Shown here in pieces: positions 17,723 through 24,876 of a stretch of DNA of 64,000 nt (the stretch's first letter is position 1; each line of letters starts with the position of its first letter). The stretch comes from Rhodothermus bifroesti. GTDB taxonomy: Bacteria > Bacteroidota > Rhodothermia > Rhodothermales > Rhodothermaceae. The notes under the pieces are model-generated. The model worked only from the letters and a program-made list of their open reading frames with translations, was not told the DNA's origin and did not search any database. The DNA is taken from NCBI RefSeq assembly GCF_017908595.1, contig NZ_JAGKTL010000004.1, positions 62,001-126,000 on the forward strand, read 5' to 3'. The translations under genes were made by a program, and so were the position numbers.

Positions 17723-17896
17723 TTAGTCCAAATCGACCCAGCGTGCATCTTCAATCTCTTCCCAGGGACGGCGCCGCTGCTGCCTCTCGGAAGGCAAAGC
17801 GGGCGGCTGTAGGTCTTCCAACATCGCGCGTACCAAGTTTCGCCCGCTGCGCCAAATCAAGTAAAGCAAGACAATCCAGACAACCAGCTTTAACAT
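17723..17896 (-). CDS. Small membrane protein, 57 aa
   Basis: This short frame begins (ATG at 17896) two bases past the end of the deoxynucleoside kinase gene on the same strand. It encodes one N-terminal membrane helix (MLKLVVWIVLLYLIW), a basic stop-transfer RSGRN, a proline- and arginine-rich linker, and an acidic, aromatic tail PWEEIEDARWVDLD. Single-helix microproteins with an EEIEDARF-like tail occur downstream of housekeeping genes in Bacteroidota-type genomes. Function is unknown. The helix-plus-tail design and tight spacing are what support it as a real gene. Confidence 0.6.
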   Translation of the reverse strand: MLKLVVWIVLLYLIWRSGRNLVRAMLEDLQPPALPSERQQRRRPWEEIEDARWVDLD

Positions 17897-17898
17897 CG

Positions 17899-18585
17899 CT
17901 ATTCTTCTATTGCCCGCGCAGGCCGAGGGTTAAAGTAAGTGATACCGCCATAGCGGCGGCGTTCTAAAATCTGTCGCACCAGTTCCTCGAGGTCCTCTTG
18001 ATGCCGCACGAAGTCGATCTGTGTGGCATTCACGATCAACAGGGGCCCTTTAGTGTAATGGAAAAAATAGTGGTCATAAGCTTCGCAGAGCGCCTCCAAA
18101 TAGTGCCGCTCGATGCGCTGCTCATAAGGTCTTCCTCGCTTACGAATATTTTCCAGCAACCGATCCGGTGTAGACTGCAGGTAAACAACCAGGTCCGGTG
18201 TAGGCACGTTCGGCTCCATAAGGGTATAGAGCGTCTCATACAGGTGCCATTCGTCTCCTTTGAGGTTGATACGGGCAAAAATGCGGTCTTTATCAAACGC
18301 ATAGTCACTCACGACAAACGGATAAAACAAGTCCCGGAGCAGCAGCTGCTTTTGCTGCCGAAAGCGACTGGCGAGAAAACTGAGCTGCGTGTGAAAGGCC
18401 CAGCGTTCGGGGTCCTCATAGAACCGCGGCAAGAAGGGGTTGTCTTCAAAAGCTTCGAGCACGAGTCGGCCGCCAAACCTTTCGGCCAGCAAACGTGCCA
18501 GCGTAGTTTTCCCTACCCCAATAACGCCTTCAATGACTAGGTAACGTAAGTCTTCTGGGACGTGCGGCGGCGTCGAGGCAGTCAT
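17899..18585 (-). CDS. Deoxynucleoside kinase (dCK/dGK family)
   Basis: A cytosolic salvage enzyme that phosphorylates deoxynucleosides. The P-loop GVIGVGKTTLARLL (residues 20-33), the substrate motif FYEDPERWAFHTQ, the SDYAFDKDRIFA segment that replaces the usual DRS motif, and the lid region IRKRGRPYEQRI identify the dCK/dGK/TK2 superfamily. At 228 residues it has normal length. Specificity (dA, dG or dC) cannot be read from sequence. It follows folK on the minus strand (19 bp gap) and precedes the 57-aa membrane protein. Confidence 0.9.
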   Translation of the reverse strand: MTASTPPHVPEDLRYLVIEGVIGVGKTTLARLLAERFGGRLVLEAFEDNPFLPRFYEDPERWAFHTQLSFLASRFRQQKQLLLRDLFYPFVVSDYAFDKDRIFARINLKGDEWHLYETLYTLMEPNVPTPDLVVYLQSTPDRLLENIRKRGRPYEQRIERHYLEALCEAYDHYFFHYTKGPLLIVNATQIDFVRHQEDLEELVRQILERRRYGGITYFNPRPARAIEE

Positions 18586-18604
18586 GATGGGTGTAGGCTT
18601 GTGC

Positions 18605-19117
18605 TTAGCTTTCTAGCAAAACGCCCAGACGGTGCAAGGGTGCCCGATCAGGACAACGTGCCAGTAGCATCGCCACGGAGGTGCAAAACGGGGCGGGAAC
18701 ATAAAACTCAGGCGCTAAATCTGCCCAGGGCTGCAGCACAAACCGGCGTTCGCTTAGTCGCGGATGTGGAATCGTTAGCGTAGCCTGGCAAAGCGTTCGC
18801 TGCCCGTAGGCCAGAATGTCCAAATCCAGTGGGCGAGGCGACCAAGGCGCGGTGCGCTGCCGTCCTGCTGCTGCTTCTAGCTGGAGACACAAAGCCAGCA
18901 GGGCTTCTGGTTCCAGCAAGGTACGTACCCAGACGACCGCGTTGAGATAATCGGGCTGCGGCTCGTCTGCTAAGGTATGGGCTGCACTTTCATAGACCGG
19001 TGAACACGCAACCAGCTCGATGGCTGGATGGCGACGTAAGGCCGCCACAGCAGCCTGCAATTGCACAAGACGGTTACCTAGATTGGCTCCTAGCCCTAGA
19101 AAAACGGACTCACGCAT
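18605..19117 (-). CDS. folK: 2-amino-4-hydroxy-6-hydroxymethyldihydropteridine pyrophosphokinase
   Basis: FolK transfers pyrophosphate from ATP to the pterin precursor in folate synthesis. Family motifs are present: FLGLGANLGNRLVQL at the N-terminus, the middle RPLDLDILAYG metal-binding motif and IPHPRLSERRFVLQPWADLAP. The ATG at 19117 puts MRESVFLGLG at the start, as in other FolK proteins; a 21-codon upstream extension is in frame but unlikely. It is the first gene of folK, deoxynucleoside kinase, microprotein. Confidence 0.94.
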   Translation of the reverse strand: MRESVFLGLGANLGNRLVQLQAAVAALRRHPAIELVACSPVYESAAHTLADEPQPDYLNAVVWVRTLLEPEALLALCLQLEAAAGRQRTAPWSPRPLDLDILAYGQRTLCQATLTIPHPRLSERRFVLQPWADLAPEFYVPAPFCTSVAMLLARCPDRAPLHRLGVLLES

Positions 19118-19203
19118 GCATTGCAAACTCAACGCGGGCATCAGCCGAGGCCTGATGGCTTGCCCAGCCTTACTTGACACGTAGCCTGGAGTTTCACGAA
19201 AGA

Positions 19204-19237
19204 AAAAGCCTACAGCCTTGCAAAGCTGTAGGCTTTT
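19204..19237. terminator. Bidirectional terminator-like hairpin upstream of folK
   Basis: A perfect 13-bp stem, arms AAAAGCCTACAGC (19204-19216) and GCTGTAGGCTTTT (19225-19237), with an 8-nt loop. It is T-rich on both sides: TTTTC on the plus strand, TTTTTCTTTC on the minus strand. It lies in the region between two divergent genes, where no neighbouring coding transcript needs a terminator. Confidence 0.65.
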
Positions 19238-19318
19238 CTCCCCATCCTGCGCGCAGCTGCAACCGTTCTCCTATGCGCACGGCAGACTTCGATGGGCAGG
19301 CACTTGTTTAATCTATCG

Positions 19319-19356
19319 GCCCTAGAGCGCTTTTCTTAAGCGCTTTTTCCTAGGGG
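19319..19356. terminator. Nested inverted repeat / terminator before the SemiSWEET gene
   Basis: An inner stem AGCGCTT-TTCTT-AAGCGCT (19326-19344) is followed on the plus strand by TTTT, and an outer repeat CCCTAG/CTAGGG encloses it. On the plus strand it reads as an intrinsic terminator that would end a transcript starting in the intergenic region between 19117 and 19421. Together with the hairpin at 19204-19237 it brackets about 80 bp. Confidence 0.55.
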
Positions 19357-19420
19357 TTACCCTGCAAAGTGCTTGCAAAGGGCGTAATTTTGCATGCGCT
19401 ATGACGTAGCTATCTGCACT

Positions 19421-19717
19421 ATGCGTATGGATTTCACGCTTGGCCTTGGCTTACTTGCGGCTACCCTAACGACTTTAGCTTTCTTGCCCCAGGTCGTCCG
19501 AACCTGGCGGCGTCGTACAGCCGACGACCTGTCGGCCGGAACGTTTTTGCTCCTTTTCACCGGGATTGTGCTTTGGCTGCTGTACGGCATTTTGCGCAAA
19601 GATCCGGTGATCATTCTGGCCAATGCCATTGGCATGACCCTGGTAGGAAGTCTATTGGTGATGATCTGGCGTTTTCGACGTCGCTCGCTTAGTGGCCTCC
19701 CACAAAGACCGTCTTGA
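19421..19717 (+). CDS. SemiSWEET-type sugar transporter
   Basis: A 98-residue, three-helix membrane protein. Helix 1 carries the PQ-loop motif TLAFLPQVVRTWRRR, followed by the polar loop TADDLSAGTF, helix 2 LLLFTGIVLWLLYGIL and helix 3 VIILANAIGMTLVGSLLVMIW with the conserved Asn. This is the bacterial SemiSWEET pattern (MtN3/saliva), which works as a dimer to move sugars down their gradient. The ATG at 19421 is chosen; one at 19394 is in frame but would add an unlikely N-terminus. The 3' end overlaps the convergent dehydrogenase gene by 29 bp. Confidence 0.88.
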   Translation: MRMDFTLGLGLLAATLTTLAFLPQVVRTWRRRTADDLSAGTFLLLFTGIVLWLLYGILRKDPVIILANAIGMTLVGSLLVMIWRFRRRSLSGLPQRPS

Positions 19718-21083
19718 TATTTACGAATTCTCGTATGCCAAAGACCGAAAGTTCTCGACCGTAACCGCTTTCTTTGACGCCACCAAACGGCAAGCGGGGA
19801 TCGCTCCGCACAAAGTCGTTCACAAAGCAGCATCCCGCCTCCAGCGCTTCACGCGCAATCCGTTCTCCCCGTGCTTCATCGCGGGTAAATACCGCTGCTC
19901 CCAAACCAAAAACAGTGTCGTTAGCTACCTGGATGGCCTCAGCTTCATCCCGCACTGGAATCACGGCAGCTACAGGACCAAATAGCTCTTCCTCATAAGC
20001 AGGAGCGCCTTTAGGCACATCGGTCAGCACCGTGGGCGGATAGTAAGCACCTGGCCCTTCTGGGATAACGCCCCCAAGGAGCAGCCGAGCCCCACGCTGC
20101 AGGCTCTCCTGGACCTGGCGGTGCAATGCATCCCGCAGGTCATGACGTGCCAGTGGTCCCACCTCGGTCCCCTCATCCATCGGATCGCCTACCCGAGCTG
20201 CCCGCATATGCTCAACCAGTAGCTGTTCAAACGGCTCACGCACCGCTTCGACCACAATAAACCGTTTGGCGGCAATGCAACTCTGGCCAGAATTGATCAA
20301 CCGGCTTTTGGCGCAAATGGCAGCAGCCTGCGCCACATCGGCATCTTCTAGGATGAGATACGGGTCACTACCGCCCAGCTCCAGCACGGTTTTTTTGAGT
20401 GCTGCCCCTGCTTGGGCAGCTACGGCGCGCCCAGCTGGCGTGCTCCCGGTCAGCGTTACTGCCCGAATGCGCGGATGCACAATGACCTGCTCCACCTGAT
20501 CGCTGCGGATAAGAAGCGTGCGAAACAGGTGTTCGGGAAAGCCTGCCTCCCGAAACAATGCTTCAAGTGCTAACGCACAACCCGGCACGTTCGAGGCATG
20601 CTTCAACACGGCCGCATTACCAGCCATTAGGCTTGGCGCAGCAAAGCGAAACACTTGCCAGAAAGGGAAATTCCAGGGCATGATGGCCAAGATAACGCCT
20701 AGCGGTTCAAAAGCCACGTAGCTTTTGCGCGCATCGGTCGCAACTGGCATCGGAGCCAGAAAATCCGCTGCTTGCTCAGCATAATACGTGCACACCCAAG
20801 CACATTTTTGCACTTCGGCCCGGCCATCCCGAATGGGTTTACCCATCTCTTCGGCCATCAGGCGTGCGTAATGATCTGCGCGTTCCCGCAGCAGCGCTGC
20901 TAATCGAAGCATAAGCCGAGCGCGGTCTCCAATGGACACCCGTCGCCATGCCAGGAACGCTTCGTGCGCTTGCTCAATAGCCTGCTCGACCTCGTCCCAC
21001 GTCATGCCCTCGTACACCCGAAGCTGCTTCCCTGTAACTGGGGAAATCACAGGAAACGCGCTGCGCACCGTCACTTCACCCAT
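19689..21083 (-). CDS. NAD(P)-dependent succinate-semialdehyde / aldehyde dehydrogenase
   Basis: An aldehyde dehydrogenase of 464 residues. Visible are MPWNFPFWQVFRFAAPSLMA (cofactor-binding start), LTGSTPAGR, the general-base Glu in LELGGSDPYLILEDAD, and the nucleophile Cys in NSGQSCIAAKRF. NSGQSC and the SDP variant of the ELGG segment resemble the Sad/YneI and GabD-like succinate-semialdehyde dehydrogenases, but substrate cannot be fixed by sequence. It is divergent from the first Rrf2 regulator with 143 bp between starts. Confidence 0.88.
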   Translation of the reverse strand: MGEVTVRSAFPVISPVTGKQLRVYEGMTWDEVEQAIEQAHEAFLAWRRVSIGDRARLMLRLAALLRERADHYARLMAEEMGKPIRDGRAEVQKCAWVCTYYAEQAADFLAPMPVATDARKSYVAFEPLGVILAIMPWNFPFWQVFRFAAPSLMAGNAAVLKHASNVPGCALALEALFREAGFPEHLFRTLLIRSDQVEQVIVHPRIRAVTLTGSTPAGRAVAAQAGAALKKTVLELGGSDPYLILEDADVAQAAAICAKSRLINSGQSCIAAKRFIVVEAVREPFEQLLVEHMRAARVGDPMDEGTEVGPLARHDLRDALHRQVQESLQRGARLLLGGVIPEGPGAYYPPTVLTDVPKGAPAYEEELFGPVAAVIPVRDEAEAIQVANDTVFGLGAAVFTRDEARGERIAREALEAGCCFVNDFVRSDPRLPFGGVKESGYGRELSVFGIREFVNIKTVFVGGH

Positions 21084-21202
21084 GGTTTTACCTCAAGCTC
21101 GTTGAACAGATAACCCTAAAAGTATATGGATGAAACGCCTAATCGATCCCCTTATGGGAACTTACATTGGGTTTAGGCAATTGTGTGCCCGTTACTTTTT
21201 AG

Positions 21203-21226
21203 GACAAATGTATCCCTAAGCCTAAA
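21203..21226. promoter_or_regulatory. Conserved block upstream of the first Rrf2 gene (candidate operator, copy 1)
   Basis: The sequence GACAAA-N2-TATCC-N-TAA-N-CCTAA ends directly at the ATG at 21227. A near-identical block sits before the second Rrf2 gene at 21867-21889. The overlapping element TTAGG-N11-CCTAA (21199-21219) is an inverted repeat. Position and duplication suggest an operator for autoregulation by Rrf2 proteins. Confidence 0.5.
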
Positions 21227-21664
21227 ATGTCTACCATGTTTTCCCGAGCTTGCGAATACGGTTTACGGGCTGTCTTATATCTAGCAACGCTGAACCATAA
21301 CGGGTACATTTCCATTCGTGAAATTGGGGAACAGCTTCAAATCTCAGTGCCCTTCCTAACCAAAATCTTCCAAAAGCTTACGCAGGCCGGCCTGATGCAG
21401 TCGCTGCGCGGCCCTAGTGGAGGCGTCATGTTTGCCCGCTCGCCCGAAGAGATTACGCTGTTTGACGTCATTGTGGCTATCGACGGCCCGGCCCTGTTTA
21501 CCGAGTGCGTGCTCGGCCTACCAGGATGTGGCGAAGCCGTTCCTTGTCCTCTGCACGAACGCTGGAAAGATGTGCGCAACCCGATCCGCAACCTGTTTGC
21601 CACTACCACGCTAGCCGATATGGCCCGCCGCATTCGCGAGGCCAACTTGCGCCTTATACCTTAA
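21227..21664 (+). CDS. Rrf2-family regulator with C-x6-C-x5-C cluster motif (first copy)
   Basis: A winged-helix Rrf2 protein: recognition part IREIGEQLQISVPFLTKIFQKL and wing LRGPSGGVMFARSPEEI. Cys94, Cys101 and Cys107 (CVLGLPGCGEAVPC) form the three-cysteine loop that holds a [2Fe-2S] or [4Fe-4S] cluster in IscR, NsrR and RsrR. A start at the ATG at 21236 (MFSRACEYGL) aligns better with family members than 21227. Family knowledge makes it a sensor of nitric oxide, redox state or iron. Its place before the nos cluster suggests it controls nitrous oxide reduction, possibly together with its paralogue at 21890. Confidence 0.9.
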   Translation: MSTMFSRACEYGLRAVLYLATLNHNGYISIREIGEQLQISVPFLTKIFQKLTQAGLMQSLRGPSGGVMFARSPEEITLFDVIVAIDGPALFTECVLGLPGCGEAVPCPLHERWKDVRNPIRNLFATTTLADMARRIREANLRLIP

Positions 21665-21759
21665 GCTCCATGCACTTCCTGCTAAAAAGCCGCAAAAGCT
21701 CGGTGAATCTCACTTTTTAAGACTTTTAACTCCTATTTTCCTTTTATCAACGCTAGTAC

Positions 21760-21786
21760 GCTGCCTGTAGGGGTTTACCTGGCAGC
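21760..21786. repeat. Short inverted repeat in the gap between the two Rrf2 genes
   Basis: Arms GCTGCC (21760-21765) and GGCAGC (21781-21786), with a further possible AGG/CCT pair inside. It is the only structure I see in the 225-bp, relatively AT-rich gap 21665-21889, apart from the conserved block just before the second Rrf2 gene. No U-run follows. The gap otherwise probably holds the promoter of the nos transcript. Confidence 0.35.
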
Positions 21787-21866
21787 ACATGTAGCAGTTT
21801 GCCGACAACGCATGGCTAACAAGCCCTGACAACAAAAAAGCCGCGCAGTACAAATTTTATGTCAAA

Positions 21867-21889
21867 GACAAAATTATCCTTAAACCTAA
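21867..21889. promoter_or_regulatory. Conserved block upstream of the second Rrf2 gene (candidate operator, copy 2)
   Basis: The same block as at 21203-21226, differing at four positions and one base shorter, again ending exactly before the start codon. The two coding regions themselves have diverged strongly, so conservation of this noncoding block is best explained by a shared binding site. The upstream AATTTTATG sequence is AT-rich and may hold the promoter. Confidence 0.5.
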
Positions 21890-22330
21890 ATGATCAGTCA
21901 GAGTGGTCGACAGGCGCTAGCAGCAATGCAACTGCTGGCGCAGCACAATGGGCGGCGTTTTCTAACCGTTCGCCAGGTCAGTCAACGTATTGGGGCTTCT
22001 CCCCATACCCTAGCGCGCATCGTGCTACGCCTAACAGCTGCTGGGCTGACCGATACGCTACGCGGCCCAGGTGGAGGTGTTCGCCTGGCCAAAGCTGCTC
22101 AGCAAATCACCCTGCTCGAGGTGGTAGAGGCTGTCGATGGGCCTCGCGTGTTCGAGCGTTGCCTGGTGGGCTTTGGACCTTGCAACGAAGCCCACCCCTG
22201 CCCGCTGCATCTGCTTTGGTTTCCATGCCGCCAGCAACTTCGGCAACTGCTGGCCGAAATGACCCTGGAAGATTTGCTCCATCCTCACGCTTCCCGTAAA
22301 CCTTCCACAACAAGTCCTTCAGAGAAATGA
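21890..22330 (+). CDS. Rrf2-family regulator with C-x6-C-x5-C cluster motif (second copy)
   Basis: A second Rrf2 protein of 146 residues with helix-turn-helix VRQVSQRIGASPHTLARIVL, wing LRGPGGGVRLAKAAQQI and the cluster loop CLVGFGPCNEAHPC (Cys91, Cys98, Cys104), with the same spacing as the upstream paralogue. The N-terminal region is less conserved than in the first copy. Its stop codon overlaps the start of the cytochrome c gene (ATGA), so it is translationally coupled to the nos operon. It is therefore a strong candidate for the dedicated nos regulator, sensing nitric oxide or redox state through the cluster. Confidence 0.88.
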   Translation: MISQSGRQALAAMQLLAQHNGRRFLTVRQVSQRIGASPHTLARIVLRLTAAGLTDTLRGPGGGVRLAKAAQQITLLEVVEAVDGPRVFERCLVGFGPCNEAHPCPLHLLWFPCRQQLRQLLAEMTLEDLLHPHASRKPSTTSPSEK

Positions 22331-22791
22331 AAACGTTGGTTTGGTCTCTTGCAGCTTGTATGATGAGCCTGACGTTGACGGCCTGTGGCCCTCAGCAAAC
22401 AAATTCCTCCAACCCTTCGGCAGCCGCATCGACGGCACAAGACCCTGAAGCACTGGCTGCCGAAATCGGTCCAGTTAAGCAGCTAACCCTAGCTGAGCAG
22501 CTTGATGCAGCGCTAGCGCAGCAAGGCGAGCAGCTCTTTAACACCTACTGCATCGCCTGCCATCGACTCGAGGAGCGCTTCATCGGTCCGCCGCTGGGCA
22601 ACGTTACCCAGCGACGCGGTCCGGTGTACCTCATGAACATGATGCTCAACCCCAATGGGATGATCCAGCGCCATCCCGTGGTCAAACAGCTCGTATCGGA
22701 GTACGGCACGCTCATGACGGATCTTAGCCTGACCGAAGAGCAAGCCCGTGCCATTCTCGAATACCTGCGCCAGGTTGGCGCAACCTCTTGA
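22327..22791 (+). CDS. Lipoprotein c-type cytochrome of the nos operon
   Basis: The signal peptide ends in lipobox LTAC (Cys20), so the protein should be membrane-anchored on the periplasmic side. One heme c site, CIACH (Cys75, Cys78, His79), is followed by the IGPPLGNVTQR segment, and a distal Met is available in GTLMTDLSL. At 154 residues with one heme it is a small class I cytochrome. Clade II nos clusters often carry small cytochromes (NosC) thought to pass electrons to NosZ. Being the first structural gene before nosZ supports that role. Confidence 0.87.
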   Translation: MKTLVWSLAACMMSLTLTACGPQQTNSSNPSAAASTAQDPEALAAEIGPVKQLTLAEQLDAALAQQGEQLFNTYCIACHRLEERFIGPPLGNVTQRRGPVYLMNMMLNPNGMIQRHPVVKQLVSEYGTLMTDLSLTEEQARAILEYLRQVGATS

Positions 22792-22830
22792 TGCATTCCA
22801 CCTTCAAACCTAAGCCTAGGAGGTAAGGCC

Positions 22831-24813
22831 ATGAAACGCAATGTGCTCTGGCTAGCTAGCATAGCCGCTGCGGCTGTGCTCTTGGTTGGATGTCGCGGCG
22901 GTGCGCAGCGCGGCGGTGAGCTAATCAGCGATGACCCCATGGAGATCGCTCGGGCACGCGGCCTTAGCCCGGCCGACGTCGTCGCGGCAGTCAAAACGTA
23001 TCAGCCCACAGGTAAGCATGACGAGTATCTCCTGTTCGCCTCGGGGGGACACTCAGGACAGGTGCTGGTCATTGGGGTTCCCTCGATGCGCCTGCTTAAG
23101 GTTATCGGCGTCTTTACACCAGAACCCTGGCAGGGCTGGGGTTTCTCTAAAGAAACCCGTGAAGTCCTCCGGCAAGGCGCCTTTGAGGGTAAAGAGCTTA
23201 CCTGGGGCGACGTGCACCACCCCGCGCTTTCTGAAACCAACGGCGATTATGACGGCCAATTCCTATTTGTCAACGACAAGGCAAATTCCCGCATCGCCGT
23301 GATCGATCTGCGTGACTTTGAGACCAAGCAGATCGTCAAAAACCCACTTTCGTTAAGTGACCACGGCGGTGCTTTTGTAACCCCAAATACCGAGTGGGTC
23401 ATCGAAGGCGGGCAGTATGCAGCACCGTTCGAGGGATATGCCCCGATTGAACAGTATCAGGGACAATATCGAGGGCTGGTCACCTTCTGGAAGTTTGATC
23501 GGCAACGGGGACGCATCCTGCCCGAACAGTCTTTTGCGCTGGAACTACCCCCCTATTGGCAGGACTTGTGCGATGCTGGTAAAGGCGTAAGTGAGGGCTG
23601 GGTATTTTGCAATTCTTTGAATACCGAAATGGCTACAGGTGGCGTCGAGAAGGGCAATCCGCCTTTTGAAGCTGGTGTCTCGCAGCGCGACATGGACTAC
23701 CTGCATGTTATCAACCTGCGTAAGGCAGCTGAGCTGGTAGCAGCAGGACGCACGCGCACAATCAAAGGCTTCAAAGTTCTACCGATCGAAACCGCCGTTG
23801 CCGAGGGCGTGCTTTACTTTATCCCTGAACCCAAGAGCCCACATGGCATCGACGTCTCTCCGGATGGGAACTACTTGGTTGTCTCCGGAAAGCTTGACCC
23901 CCATGCCACCGTCTTCAGCTTTGAGAAAATCCAAAATGCTATTGCCAGCCAGCGCTTTTCAGGCCGGGATGACTATAGCGTGCCGATTTTGGACTTTGAC
24001 GCCGTCGTAGAAAGCCAAATTGAGCTTGGGCTGGGTCCGCTGCACACCCAGTTTGATCCTAACGGATACGCCTACACCAGCCTCTTTTTGGAAAGCGCTG
24101 TCGTGCGCTGGACGCTGGGTGGACCCTGGACCGAAAAGCATGGCCGAGATCCCTGGAGCGTAGTGGACAAAATCTCGGTCCACTATAACATCGGCCACTT
24201 GGTGGCTGCAGAAGGCGATAACGTCAACCCTGACGGCCGCTATCTGGTGGCCATGAACAAGTGGTCGGTGGACCGCTTTAGCAACGTTGGACCGCTCCTG
24301 CCCCAAAACTTCCAGCTGATCGACATCAGTAATCCCCAGGGGCCAATGCAGCTCCTCTACGATATGCCTATTGGCATCGGAGAGCCACACTATGCTCAGA
24401 TCATCAAGGCCGACAAAATCCAGGCATGGGAGGTTTATCCTGAGGTCGGTTGGGAGCCGACAACACAAGCTGCCCATCCCCATGCGGTCAAACCAGGTCA
24501 AGAGCGCATTGAGCGCCGAGGCAATACGGTAGAAATCTGGATGACGGCCACCCGTAGCCATTTTACCCCAGAGCATGTGGAAGTGCGTAAAGGCGACCGC
24601 GTGATCTGGCACATCACAAGCATTGAGCGCGCGCGGGATGCCACGCACGGCTTTGCGCTGCCCGGCTACAATGTCAATTTGAGCCTAGAGCCGGGCGAAA
24701 CGCAAACGATTGAATTTGTAGCTGACCGCGACGGCGTGTTTACCTTCTACTGCACCGAATTTTGCTCGGCACTCCACTTGGAAATGGTCGGCTACTTCTT
24801 GGTGCGTCCGTAA
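22831..24813 (+). CDS. nosZ: Nitrous oxide reductase, clade II, lipoprotein type
   Basis: NosZ reduces N2O to N2 using copper centres CuZ and CuA. The N-terminus is a Sec-type lipoprotein signal (lipobox LVGC, Cys21) with no twin-arginine motif, which is typical of clade II. The N-terminal seven-bladed propeller shows CuZ histidine motifs such as DVHHP (His129, His130), SDHGG (His178) and PHGIDVSPDG. The C-terminal cupredoxin domain has the full CuA set: His606, Cys641, Cys645, His649 and Met652 in CTEFCSALHLEM. A strong ribosome site AGGAGGT lies before the ATG, rare in this window. A perfect hairpin follows the gene. Confidence 0.97.
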   Translation: MKRNVLWLASIAAAAVLLVGCRGGAQRGGELISDDPMEIARARGLSPADVVAAVKTYQPTGKHDEYLLFASGGHSGQVLVIGVPSMRLLKVIGVFTPEPWQGWGFSKETREVLRQGAFEGKELTWGDVHHPALSETNGDYDGQFLFVNDKANSRIAVIDLRDFETKQIVKNPLSLSDHGGAFVTPNTEWVIEGGQYAAPFEGYAPIEQYQGQYRGLVTFWKFDRQRGRILPEQSFALELPPYWQDLCDAGKGVSEGWVFCNSLNTEMATGGVEKGNPPFEAGVSQRDMDYLHVINLRKAAELVAAGRTRTIKGFKVLPIETAVAEGVLYFIPEPKSPHGIDVSPDGNYLVVSGKLDPHATVFSFEKIQNAIASQRFSGRDDYSVPILDFDAVVESQIELGLGPLHTQFDPNGYAYTSLFLESAVVRWTLGGPWTEKHGRDPWSVVDKISVHYNIGHLVAAEGDNVNPDGRYLVAMNKWSVDRFSNVGPLLPQNFQLIDISNPQGPMQLLYDMPIGIGEPHYAQIIKADKIQAWEVYPEVGWEPTTQAAHPHAVKPGQERIERRGNTVEIWMTATRSHFTPEHVEVRKGDRVIWHITSIERARDATHGFALPGYNVNLSLEPGETQTIEFVADRDGVFTFYCTEFCSALHLEMVGYFLVRP

Positions 24814-24816
24814 ACC

Positions 24817-24853
24817 CTTGGGGGTCGGGGCCTGGAAAACCCCGACCCCCAAG
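24817..24853 (+). terminator. Strong hairpin after nosZ
   Basis: A perfect 14-bp GC-rich stem (24817-24830 with 24840-24853) and a 9-nt loop begin three bases after the nosZ stop codon. Only TTTACC follows, so it could act as a leaky terminator or a 3' stabilising structure. Either would give more nosZ message than message for the downstream accessory genes of the same operon. Confidence 0.7.
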
Positions 24854-24876
24854 TTTACCCCAATAAGACAGGAATC

